A stretch of DNA of 27,726 nucleotides from an uncultured Pseudomonadota bacterium (GTDB taxonomy: Bacteria; Pseudomonadota; Gammaproteobacteria; Burkholderiales; Rhodocyclaceae). The notes beneath the pieces are model-generated. The model was not told the DNA's origin. It saw only the letters and a program-made list of their open reading frames with translations, and did no database searches. Positions 15,376 through 22,706 of this stretch are shown piece by piece. Position 1 is the stretch's first letter, and every line of letters starts with the position of its first letter. The DNA is taken from the NCBI GenBank assembly GCA_946479855.1, contig CAMLHL010000039.1, forward strand, positions 1-27,726. Direction: 5' to 3'. The translations under genes were made by a program, and so were the position numbers.

Positions 15376-17685
15376 TCAGTGTCGACTTTGAATTTCCTCG
15401 ATATAGCCGAGCATGCCGGTGCGGATATTGCCGGCATTGCCTTCGTCGGTGTCGATGTGCATGGCCAGGCGGAAGCCGGGACTGACGCGGACAACAACAT
15501 CGCCGAAGACCAGTTGGCGCTCGCCTTCGATACGAACGCGGACAACGTAGTTGTCGCGGACGTGGAAGCGCATGGCGTCGTCCGGAGTCATGTGAATATG
15601 GCGCTGGGCACAGATGACGCCGCGTTCGATGACAGTACTGCCGTAGGGGCCTTCCAGCGTCACGCCGGGGGTGCCGGCGAGATCGCCGGACTGGCGGATC
15701 GGCGGCTGGACGCCGAGCTTGAACTGCTCGGTCATCGCGATCTCGACCTGGGTTTCCTTGCGCGTCGGGCCGAGCACGCGGACGTTGGCGATGCGCCCCT
15801 TGGGGCCGACCAGATGGACTTTTTCGGCGCAAGCGAACTGGCCGGGCTGCGACAGCTCGTGTTCCGGCGTCAGCTGGTGGCCGGGACCGAACAGCTTTTC
15901 GACATCGACCTGCGCCAGGTGGACGTGGTGGGCCGAGATTTCGACGGGAATCGGCACTTCTTCGGCATTGGCGGCGAGCAGCAGTTGGTTGCGTTCGATG
16001 GCGCGCAGTGTTTCCCAGGCGACCAGGCGCTCGTCGTCGTTGGCGACGACGAGGATGGTGACCGGCGAGTCGTCGGCCGAGATGATGGCGTAGCCATCAA
16101 TGCGGCCGAGGTTGCGATTCTTGGCCTCGTCGAGCCTGATTCCCATGTAGCCGAGGCCCTGACAGGCCAGGCTGCGCACGGTGGCGCTGGTTTCGCCGAC
16201 GTCGCCGGTAAAGGCCAGCACATCGATGCCACCCATCGCCGCGACATAAGCGCCGATATTCTTGCGTACCTGATAGCAGAAGGCCTTGTGGGCGAGCAGG
16301 GCGCGGTGGTGGCCTTCGGCGGCGGCAGCCTCGATCTCGCGAATGTCACTGGATATGCCGGAGATGCCCTTCATTCCGCTTTCGCTGTTGATCAGCGTCG
16401 ATAGCTGTTCGGGCGACATCTTGTGCTGTTCCATCAGGTGAATCATCACCGCCGGGTCGATGCTGCCCGAGCGGCTGGGCATGATCAAGCCATCGCTCGG
16501 TGTCATGCCCATGCTCGTGTCGACCGAGCGGCCATGGTCGATGGCACACATCGAGGCACCGATGCCGAGGTGGCAGGAAACGATTTCGAGTTCCCCAAGC
16601 GGACGCTGCAACACTTCAGCGGCTTTCAGCGAGACATAGCGGTGCGAAGTGCCGTGGAAGCCGTAACGGCGGATGCCGTGCTGCTTGTAGAGCTCGTAGG
16701 GCAGACCGTAGAGGTAGGCGTACGGTGGCAGCGTCTGGTGGAATGCCGTGTCGAAGACGGCGACCTGCGGTACGTTGGGAAAGTGCTTCATGGCCACGCG
16801 GATCCCGGCCACGTTGACCGGGTTGTGCAGCGGGGCGAAGAGCGCCAGTTCCTCGATTTCGGCGATTACTGCCGGCGTGATGACGACAGCGCTGGAAAAC
16901 TTGTTACCGCCATGAACGACGCGATGGCCGACGGCGCTGACCTCTTCCGGATGAAAGGTAAAGGCCTCGCCGAGCAGGGCGGTGACCTCACTCATCACCT
17001 TGAACAGGTCGGAGAGCTTGAACGGTGCGTGCTCGATGGTTTTCTGCTGTGGACCGACCATGACGGTGATCAGTGTCATCTGCTTGTCGGCATGGTTAAT
17101 GATGCCATGCACGTCGGCACCACTTTCCTCGGTGTCGTAGATGCCGAAATGAATCTGGCTGGTGCCGACGTTGAGGACGACGACCTTGCCCGGTGTGTTG
17201 CTGGTCAGCGACAGGGCGTAGGGGTCGTCCGAATGCGAGGTAGGGGTACTGACTTCGTCGGCGGACATGGCGCGTGTGCGGTCGGCGAGCAGGCGGGACA
17301 GATAGCCGACTGCCTTCGGGTTGGTCAGGATGTGGGTGTTGAAGACTTCCTGTGGAATCATCAGTACGAAGCAGCGGTTGCCGGCGATCACATCGGCAAC
17401 GATGCGGTCGCCGGTGAGCAGCGACATCACCCCGAACACATCGCCGGCGCCCAACTGGGTGATGACAGCGCGGGTGCCGGTATTGTCGGTCATGGAGATC
17501 TCGGCGTGGCCACTGATCATGATGCCGATAAAACGCCCCTCGTCGCCGGTTTCGAGGATAGCCTCATTGCCTTCGTAGGTCGCCAGCCGGGACTTGATGA
17601 CGATTTCCTCGATCTTGTCGGCCGGGAAGTTTTCGAACAGGCGCACCTGTTCAAGGAAGAAGCGTTTCAGATCAATTTCGCTCAT
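15376..17685 (-). CDS. Cyclic-nucleotide-binding-like / acetate-kinase-like / PduL phosphotransacylase fusion
   Basis: A 769-residue three-part protein. Residues about 8-138 form a Crp-type CNB fold (GDEGRFIGIMISGHAEIS; FGVMSLLTGDR) without an HTH. Residues about 166-565 are acetate-kinase-like: VVLNVGTSQIHF, GHRVVHGG (Arg255), APLHNP (His287), FDTAFHQT (Asp312), YGFHGTSH (His344), HLGIG (372-376), SRSGSIDP (Arg405). Residues about 577-767 are PduL-like: AHHVHL (His587, His589), PGQFACAE, IRQSGD (Arg664), RHIH (His696, His698), HIDTDEGNA (His743). PduL moves an acyl group between CoA and phosphate; acetate kinase turns acyl phosphate plus ADP into carboxylate plus ATP, so one chain could run both steps. 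PduL residues look intact, but the kinase has Asn-to-Ile in HLGNG and changes in its first phosphate motif (Lys-to-His, Ser-to-Gln). It lies 91 bases downstream of livM on the same strand; the ribosome site is weak. Confidence 0.85.
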   Translation of the reverse strand: MSEIDLKRFFLEQVRLFENFPADKIEEIVIKSRLATYEGNEAILETGDEGRFIGIMISGHAEISMTDNTGTRAVITQLGAGDVFGVMSLLTGDRIVADVIAGNRCFVLMIPQEVFNTHILTNPKAVGYLSRLLADRTRAMSADEVSTPTSHSDDPYALSLTSNTPGKVVVLNVGTSQIHFGIYDTEESGADVHGIINHADKQMTLITVMVGPQQKTIEHAPFKLSDLFKVMSEVTALLGEAFTFHPEEVSAVGHRVVHGGNKFSSAVVITPAVIAEIEELALFAPLHNPVNVAGIRVAMKHFPNVPQVAVFDTAFHQTLPPYAYLYGLPYELYKQHGIRRYGFHGTSHRYVSLKAAEVLQRPLGELEIVSCHLGIGASMCAIDHGRSVDTSMGMTPSDGLIMPSRSGSIDPAVMIHLMEQHKMSPEQLSTLINSESGMKGISGISSDIREIEAAAAEGHHRALLAHKAFCYQVRKNIGAYVAAMGGIDVLAFTGDVGETSATVRSLACQGLGYMGIRLDEAKNRNLGRIDGYAIISADDSPVTILVVANDDERLVAWETLRAIERNQLLLAANAEEVPIPVEISAHHVHLAQVDVEKLFGPGHQLTPEHELSQPGQFACAEKVHLVGPKGRIANVRVLGPTRKETQVEIAMTEQFKLGVQPPIRQSGDLAGTPGVTLEGPYGSTVIERGVICAQRHIHMTPDDAMRFHVRDNYVVRVRIEGERQLVFGDVVVRVSPGFRLAMHIDTDEGNAGNIRTGMLGYIEEIQSRH

Positions 17686-17732
17686 GCTGTTTCTCGCTCG
17701 ACGGCAGTGTTTTTATCGAGCCAGAGACTACC

Positions 17733-17755
17733 ACTTTGCTGCGGTGCAGCAAAGT
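17733..17755. repeat. Perfect 10-bp inverted repeat between livM and the fusion gene
   Basis: ACTTTGCTGC (17733-17742) and GCAGCAAAGT (17746-17755) pair perfectly around GGT. It lies 22 bases past the livM stop and 48 bases upstream of the fusion start. No U run follows on the minus strand. It could be a processing or attenuation stem that sets different levels of transporter and fusion enzyme, or an operator dyad. A 10-bp palindrome CCGCTAGCGG follows at 17761-17770. Confidence 0.45.
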
Positions 17756-17776
17756 AGCTTCCGCTAGCGGCTTCCT

Positions 17777-18730
17777 TCAGTTGACGCCGGAGCGCTTGAT
17801 CAGTGCCTGCAGTTCGCCCACCATGCCGCGCCGGAAACTGAGTACGCAGAGTACGAAAATGCCGCCCATGATGACCGTGACCCAGGAGCCGACGGAATCC
17901 GCCAACTGGGTTTGCAGGGCGACGATGGTGGCGGCGCCGACGATCGGGCCGAGGATGGTGCCCAGGCCGCCGAGCAGGGTCATCAGCACCACTTCCCCCG
18001 AGGCGTGCCAATGCACGTCGCTGAGCGAGGCGAGCTGAAAGACCAGCGTCTTGGTCGCCCCGGCCATGCCGGCCAGCGCGGCCGAGATGATGAAGGCGAT
18101 CAGCTTGAATTTGTTGACGTCGTAGCCCAGCGAAATGGCCCGCGGTTCGTTCTCGCGGATGGCCTTGAGGATCTGGCCGAAGGGCGAGTAGATGGTGCGG
18201 TAGATGACGAAGAAGCCGAAGCAGAAGATGGCGAAGACCAGGTAATACATGGCGAGGTTGTCGGAGAGATCGAGCAGCCCGAACAGCTTGCCGCGCGGCA
18301 CGCCCTGCAGGCCGTCTTCGCCGCCGGTTTCCTTGATCTGGATGGCGAGGAAGAAAACCATCTGGGCCAGGGCCAGCGTGATCATGGCGAAGTAGATGCC
18401 AGTGCGCCGGATGGCCAGTGCCCCGAACAACCAGCCGAGCAGGCCGGCCGCGACAGTGCCGGCGAGGATGCCGACCTCCGGGGTGACACCGATATCACGC
18501 ACCAGCAGGCCGCAAACGTAGCCGGCCGTGCCGAGGAAGGCGGCGTGGCCGAAGGAGAGCAGGCCGGCAAAGCCGAGCAGCAGGTTGAAGGCGCAGGCGA
18601 ACAGCGCGTAGCAGAGGATTTTCATCAAAAAAGTCGGGTAGACCGCAAAGGGTGCGATCAGTCCGATGACGAACAGCACGCCGAAGAGCAGCGGCAGCTT
18701 CGACTCCAGAAAATTGGTCGACGAATTCAT
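17777..18730 (-). CDS. livM: Branched-chain amino acid-type ABC transporter permease (LivM family)
   Basis: A 317-residue inner-membrane permease with about eight to ten hydrophobic helices. LivM-family marks include LLGFAGLLSFGHAAFLGTAGYVCGLL, the cytoplasmic coupling region with SPFGQILKAIRENEPRAISLGYDVNKFKLIAF, and ALAGMAGATK. It pairs with the LivH-type permease, whose gene ends 20 bases upstream, and with the two ATPases of the same operon. AGGAAA lies 4 bases before the ATG. It is the last clear transporter gene; the CNB-AckA-PduL fusion follows after 91 bases and a hairpin. Family transporters import branched-chain amino acids, amides, urea or aromatic and short-chain acids, so the substrate is open. 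Confidence 0.9.
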   Translation of the reverse strand: MNSSTNFLESKLPLLFGVLFVIGLIAPFAVYPTFLMKILCYALFACAFNLLLGFAGLLSFGHAAFLGTAGYVCGLLVRDIGVTPEVGILAGTVAAGLLGWLFGALAIRRTGIYFAMITLALAQMVFFLAIQIKETGGEDGLQGVPRGKLFGLLDLSDNLAMYYLVFAIFCFGFFVIYRTIYSPFGQILKAIRENEPRAISLGYDVNKFKLIAFIISAALAGMAGATKTLVFQLASLSDVHWHASGEVVLMTLLGGLGTILGPIVGAATIVALQTQLADSVGSWVTVIMGGIFVLCVLSFRRGMVGELQALIKRSGVN

Positions 18731-18750
18731 TGGATTTCCTTTACCGCGCT

Positions 18751-19632
18751 TCAGGATTTGCCGAACAGGCCGGCCGGGCGGACCAGCAGGACGATGACCA
18801 TGATCACGAAAACCACCACGCTGGAGGCTTCCGGGTAGAAGACCTTGGTCAGGCCCTCGATCAGGCCGAGACCGAGGCCGGTCAGGATCGACCCCATGAT
18901 CGAGCCCATGCCGCCGATCACCACCACGGCGAAAACGACGATGATCAGGTTGGAGCCCATCAGCGGATTGACCTGGAAGATCGGCGCCGCCAGCACACCG
19001 GCAAAGGCAGCCAGCGCCACGCCGTAGCCGTAGGTGAAGGTGATCAGCAGCGGCACGTTGATGCCCAGCGCCTGGACCATCTGCGAATTCTCGGTGCCGG
19101 CGCGCAGGTAGGCGCCGAGCTTGGTACGTTCGATCATGTACCAGGTGCCGAAGCAGACGGTCAGCGAGGCGATGATGACCCAGCCGCGATAGATGGGCAG
19201 GAACATGAAGCCGAGATTGACCCCGCCGGAGAGCAGTTCAGGAACCTCGTAGCTCTCGCCGGAAATACCGAACTGGTCGCGGAAGATACCTTCGAAGATC
19301 AGTGCCAGGCCGAAGGTCAGCAGCAGGCCATAGAGATGGTCGAGCTTGTACAGGCGACGCAGCATCAGGCGCTCGATCAGCACGCCGACGATGCCGACGA
19401 TCAGGGGGGCGGCGATCAGCGAGACCCAGTAGTTGATGCCGAAACGGGTCAGCGCGATCCAGGCGACGAAAGCCCCCATCATGTACTGCGCACCATGGGC
19501 GAAATTGATGATGTTGAGCAGACCGAAAATGATCGCCAGGCCGAGGCTGAGAATGGCGTAGAACGAACCGTTGATCAGACCGACCAGCAACTGGCTGCCG
19601 AGCAGGGCGGACGGTATTCCGAAAATTTCCAT
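18751..19632 (-). CDS. livH: Branched-chain amino acid-type ABC transporter permease (LivH family)
   Basis: A 293-residue inner-membrane permease. The start at 19632 (MEIFGIPSALLGSQLLVGLINGS) is chosen because the protein pattern begins there, with GGAG/CTCC-like bases upstream; the open frame goes on to 19776 inside the binding-protein gene in another frame. LivH marks are GSFYAILSLGLAIIFGLLNIINFAHGAQYMMGAF near the N-terminus, RAGTENSQMVQALGINV, the EAA-like coupling region, and GGMGSIMGSILTGLGLGLIEGL near the C-terminus. It forms the membrane pore with LivM. It follows the binding-protein gene by 53 bases. Confidence 0.9.
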   Translation of the reverse strand: MEIFGIPSALLGSQLLVGLINGSFYAILSLGLAIIFGLLNIINFAHGAQYMMGAFVAWIALTRFGINYWVSLIAAPLIVGIVGVLIERLMLRRLYKLDHLYGLLLTFGLALIFEGIFRDQFGISGESYEVPELLSGGVNLGFMFLPIYRGWVIIASLTVCFGTWYMIERTKLGAYLRAGTENSQMVQALGINVPLLITFTYGYGVALAAFAGVLAAPIFQVNPLMGSNLIIVVFAVVVIGGMGSIMGSILTGLGLGLIEGLTKVFYPEASSVVVFVIMVIVLLVRPAGLFGKS

Positions 19633-19685
19633 GGAGGGCTCCAGCCCCGGCGCGGGATTCGCGCCGGGAATTGCGGTGACTCTGC

Positions 19686-20900
19686 TTACTTCTTGATCAG
19701 CGGGCAGCGCGACAAGGCCAGCGGCTGGAAGGCCTCGGCTGCCGGGATGGTCGCCTTGATCGTGTAGTAATCCCACGGATACTTCGAATCGGCCGGCTTC
19801 TTGATCTGGACCAGGTACATGTCATGGACCATGCGGCCGTCGTCGCGGATTCGGCCGTTCTTGGCGAAGAAATCGTTGATTGGCGTCTTCTTCATTGCCG
19901 CCATCACCTTGCTCGTGTCGTCGCTGCCGGCTGCCTTGACGGCCCGCAGGTAGTGATAAATCGACGAATACTGGCCGGCCTGGACCATGGTCGGCATCTT
20001 CTTCTGCTTGTCGAAGAAGCGTTTCGACCAGGCGCGGGTTTCGTCGGTGCGATCCCAGTAGAAGCCGGTGGTCAGAAACATGCCCTGGGTCGGCTTCAGG
20101 CCGAGGGCGTGGATATCGGTGATGAACATCAGCAGGCCGGCCAGCGTCTGCTTGGGCGTGATGCCGAATTCGGCCGCCTGCTTGATGGCATTGGTAGTGT
20201 CGGCGCCGGCGTTGGCCAGGCCGATGACCTGGGCGCCCGAAGCCTGGGCCTTGAGCAGGAAAGAGGAGAAGTCGGAGCCGGGGAAGGGATGGCGGACCGA
20301 GCCGACGACCTTGCCGCCGTTGGCGACGACCACGGCCGAAGCATCCTTCTCCAGCGCCTGGCCGAAGGCATAGTCGGCAGTCAGGAAGAACCAGGATTTG
20401 CCGCCCTGCTGGGTCACCGCCTTGGCTGTGCCGTTGGCCAGCGCGTAAGTGTCGTAGGTGTAGTGCACCGAGACGTCGTTGCACTGTTCGTTGGTGATCG
20501 GGGTCGAGGCGGGGCCGTTCATGATGACGATGCGGTCCTTTTCCTTGGCAACCTTCATGACGGCCAGCGCGGTCGAGGTAGTGACCAGTTCGGTGACGGT
20601 ATCGACGTTCTCCCGCTCGATCCATTCGCGCGCCTTGTTGGAGGCGATGTCGGCCTTGTTCTGGTGGTCGGCCGTGACCATCTCGATCTTGAAGTTGGGT
20701 TTTTCGTTGGCGATGAAGTCGTCAATGGCCATCTTGGTCGCCAGCACGGCACCGGAGCCGGCCAGGTCGGAATAGGTGCCGGACAGATCGGTCAATACGC
20801 CGATTTTCACAGAACCGCCGGAAATCTGGGCCTGGGCATTGATAGAAAGCGCAGCCAGGGCAGCGGCGCAGGCGGTGGTTGTGAACTTTCTCGATACCAT
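19686..20900 (-). CDS. Periplasmic substrate-binding protein of a liv-type ABC transporter
   Basis: A 404-residue secreted binding protein. The signal peptide (MVSRKFTTTACAAALAALSINAQA) is likely cleaved before QISGG. The mature protein is a two-lobed type I periplasmic binding fold: VKIGVLTDLSGTYSDLAGSGAV, TADHQNKADIASNKA, HYTYDTYALANGTAKAV, WFFLTADYAFGQALEKDA, GSVRHPFPGSDFSSFLL and AMKKTPINDFFAKNGRIRDDGRMVHDMYL. It belongs to the broad LivJ/HAAT class, but to a branch I associate with varied carboxylic or aromatic substrates rather than only Leu/Ile/Val, so I give no liv symbol. AGGAG sits 6 bases before the ATG. It lies between the ATPase and permease genes, 31 bases after livF. Confidence 0.9.
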   Translation of the reverse strand: MVSRKFTTTACAAALAALSINAQAQISGGSVKIGVLTDLSGTYSDLAGSGAVLATKMAIDDFIANEKPNFKIEMVTADHQNKADIASNKAREWIERENVDTVTELVTTSTALAVMKVAKEKDRIVIMNGPASTPITNEQCNDVSVHYTYDTYALANGTAKAVTQQGGKSWFFLTADYAFGQALEKDASAVVVANGGKVVGSVRHPFPGSDFSSFLLKAQASGAQVIGLANAGADTTNAIKQAAEFGITPKQTLAGLLMFITDIHALGLKPTQGMFLTTGFYWDRTDETRAWSKRFFDKQKKMPTMVQAGQYSSIYHYLRAVKAAGSDDTSKVMAAMKKTPINDFFAKNGRIRDDGRMVHDMYLVQIKKPADSKYPWDYYTIKATIPAAEAFQPLALSRCPLIKK

Positions 20901-20931
20901 GGTGACTCCTCCTTAGCGTGGGCACACCCGG

Positions 20932-21654
20932 TCAGACACCGAGCGCGTGATGCAGCCAGTCCATCCGGCCCGGAAGTTCTTCCCGGGAGATGGTGGCGAT
21001 TATTTCCCCGTGTTCGAGCACGTAATGGCGGTCGGCCAGCGGTGCCGCGAAACGGAAATTCTGTTCGACCAGAATGATGGTGAAGCCGCGTTTCTTGAGC
21101 TCGGTAATGACTTCGCCCAGCTTCTTGACGATCACCGGGGCCAGACCTTCGGTAATTTCGTCGAGTAGCAGGAGCTTGGCTCCCGTACGCAGGATGCGGG
21201 CCATCGCCAGCATCTGCTGCTCGCCTCCGGAAAGCTTGCTCCCCGGGCTAGTGCGGCGTTCCTGCAGATTCGGGAACATCGCGTAGATTTCATCGATCGA
21301 CATGCCGCCACTGGCGATGATCGGCGCCAGCGTCAGGTTTTCCTCGGTACTCAGCGAGGCGAAGATCGCCCGTTCTTCCGGGCAATAGCCGACCCCGTGG
21401 TGTGCGATCTTGTGCGTCGGGACGTTGATGATTTCGTTACCGTTCAGCATGATCGAGCCGCTGCGCCGACCGACCAGACCCATGATCGATTTCAGCGTGG
21501 TCGTGCGGCCCGAGCCGTTGCGGCCGAGCAGCGTGACGCATTCGCCCTTGCTGACGCTCATGTCGATGCCATGGAGGATGTGCGATTCGCCGTAAAACGA
21601 GTGCAGGCGGGTCAGGCGCAGGAATTCGGGTTGCGGTTGAAAGGCGCTGGTCAT
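20932..21654 (-). CDS. livF: ABC transporter ATPase (LivF family) with Lys-to-Arg change in Walker A
   Basis: A 240-residue nucleotide-binding subunit. The start at 21654 (MTSAFQPQPEFLRL) follows livG by 8 bases; the frame stays open further upstream within livG. Motifs seen: Walker A GRNGSGRTT (44-52), Q-loop region VGYCPEERAIFASLSTEENL, signature LSGGEQQML, Walker B LLLLDEITEGLAP, and the switch region IILVEQNFRFA. Arg50 replaces the Walker A lysine that normally contacts ATP phosphates; the codon is CGC and the surrounding frame is clean. It should pair with LivG to power import. The change is a true residue difference in the sequence; I recall similar GRNGxGRTT versions in betaproteobacterial relatives but cannot confirm it. 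Confidence 0.9.
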   Translation of the reverse strand: MTSAFQPQPEFLRLTRLHSFYGESHILHGIDMSVSKGECVTLLGRNGSGRTTTLKSIMGLVGRRSGSIMLNGNEIINVPTHKIAHHGVGYCPEERAIFASLSTEENLTLAPIIASGGMSIDEIYAMFPNLQERRTSPGSKLSGGEQQMLAMARILRTGAKLLLLDEITEGLAPVIVKKLGEVITELKKRGFTIILVEQNFRFAAPLADRHYVLEHGEIIATISREELPGRMDWLHHALGV

Positions 21655-21662
21655 GGTTTTTC

Positions 21663-22430
21663 TCAATGATGCGCGTCGTCGATGTGCTCGGAGCCGACAT
21701 AGGCGGCCAGCACCTGCGGGTTTTTCGAGACTTCTTCGTAAGTTCCTTCGGCCAGGACGCTGCCGCGGGTCAGCACGGTAATCCGGTGGCACAGGTTGGC
21801 GACTACCGACAGATTGTGTTCGACCATCAGAATGGTGCGATTGGCCGAAACCTTGCGGATCAGCTCGACGACCCGCTCGATGTCTTCGTGGCCCATCCCC
21901 TGCGTCGGCTCGTCGAGCAGCATCATGTCCGGCTCCAGAGCCAGTGTCGTGGCGATTTCCAGTGCCCGCTTGCGGCCGTAGGGCATCTCGGCCGTTACCG
22001 TTTCGGCAAAGTTGCCGAGGTCGACTGCTTCGAGCAAGGCCATCGCCTGGTCGTTCAGCTGATTCAGGCTCTTTTCCGATTTCCAGAAATGGAATTCGGT
22101 ACCCAGCTTGCGTTGCAGGCCGATGCGCACATTTTCCAAGACGGTGAGATGGGGAAAGGTGGCCGAAATCTGGAAGGAGCGGACGAAACCGCGACGTGCG
22201 GTAACCGCCGGTGCCTCGCGGGTGATGTCTTCACCCTTGAAATGGATGGTTCCGGCAGTGGGTGCCAAAAACTTGGTGACCAGATTGAATACCGTGGTCT
22301 TGCCCGCGCCGTTGGGGCCGATCAGGGCGTGGATCGTGCCGCGCTGCACCTTGAGATTGACATCGGAAACGGCGGTGAACCCCTTGAACTCCTTGGTCAG
22401 TCCGCGCGTTTCAAGAATGAAATCACCCAT
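21663..22430 (-). CDS. livG: ABC transporter ATPase (LivG family)
   Basis: A 255-residue nucleotide-binding subunit, first gene of the transporter operon. It has Walker A GPNGAGKTT (38-46), the LivG-typical RSFQISATFPHLTVLENV after it, a signature variant MPYGRKRALEIA, Walker B MMLLDEPTQGM, and the switch His in ILMVEHNLSVV. It has the long inter-motif insertion and the C-terminal YVGS end of the family. AGGAG lies 5 bases before the ATG at 22430. The region upstream (22431-22648) carries a TTGACA hexamer on the minus strand (22515-22520) within a direct repeat TGACA-N4-TGACA, which may be promoter or operator, but a matching -10 box is poor. Confidence 0.91.
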   Translation of the reverse strand: MGDFILETRGLTKEFKGFTAVSDVNLKVQRGTIHALIGPNGAGKTTVFNLVTKFLAPTAGTIHFKGEDITREAPAVTARRGFVRSFQISATFPHLTVLENVRIGLQRKLGTEFHFWKSEKSLNQLNDQAMALLEAVDLGNFAETVTAEMPYGRKRALEIATTLALEPDMMLLDEPTQGMGHEDIERVVELIRKVSANRTILMVEHNLSVVANLCHRITVLTRGSVLAEGTYEEVSKNPQVLAAYVGSEHIDDAHH

Positions 22431-22648
22431 CGTTTCTCCTCAATGCCTGTCGTTGCAGATGCGGCAATCGATTTGCAGTTGTTTAATTATTGCATGACTG
22501 GAATGCGGATTGGATGTCAATAATGTCAGGTCGATTATTGGAGATGCCCAAGGGGAGCGGGGTGTAGCAGGAAGCGTGGCTGTTGTCGGGGCCCGGAGGG
22601 GATCGCATAAGGAGCGTGGGCGGAGACACATTTGCTGGCAGACAAACA

Positions 22649-22674
22649 AAAAGCCCAGCATGGGCTGGGCTTTT
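22649..22674. terminator. Rho-independent terminator of the cys operon
   Basis: AAAAGCCCAGC (22649-22659) pairs perfectly with GCTGGGCTTTT (22664-22674) around a 4-base loop: an 11-bp stem with an A run on one side and a T run on the other. On the minus strand the stem is followed by TTTTTG, 33 bases past the cysH stop. It separates the sulfur operon from the livG operon. Confidence 0.88.
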
Positions 22675-22706
22675 CTGGGGGGGGGATCTGCGCTGCGCGC
22701 CGGAGA

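Noticed and set aside
22492..22520. Canonical promoter for livG using TTGACA (minus strand)
   Set aside because: With a 17-base spacer the -10 would read TCATGC, too far from consensus to list as a promoter.
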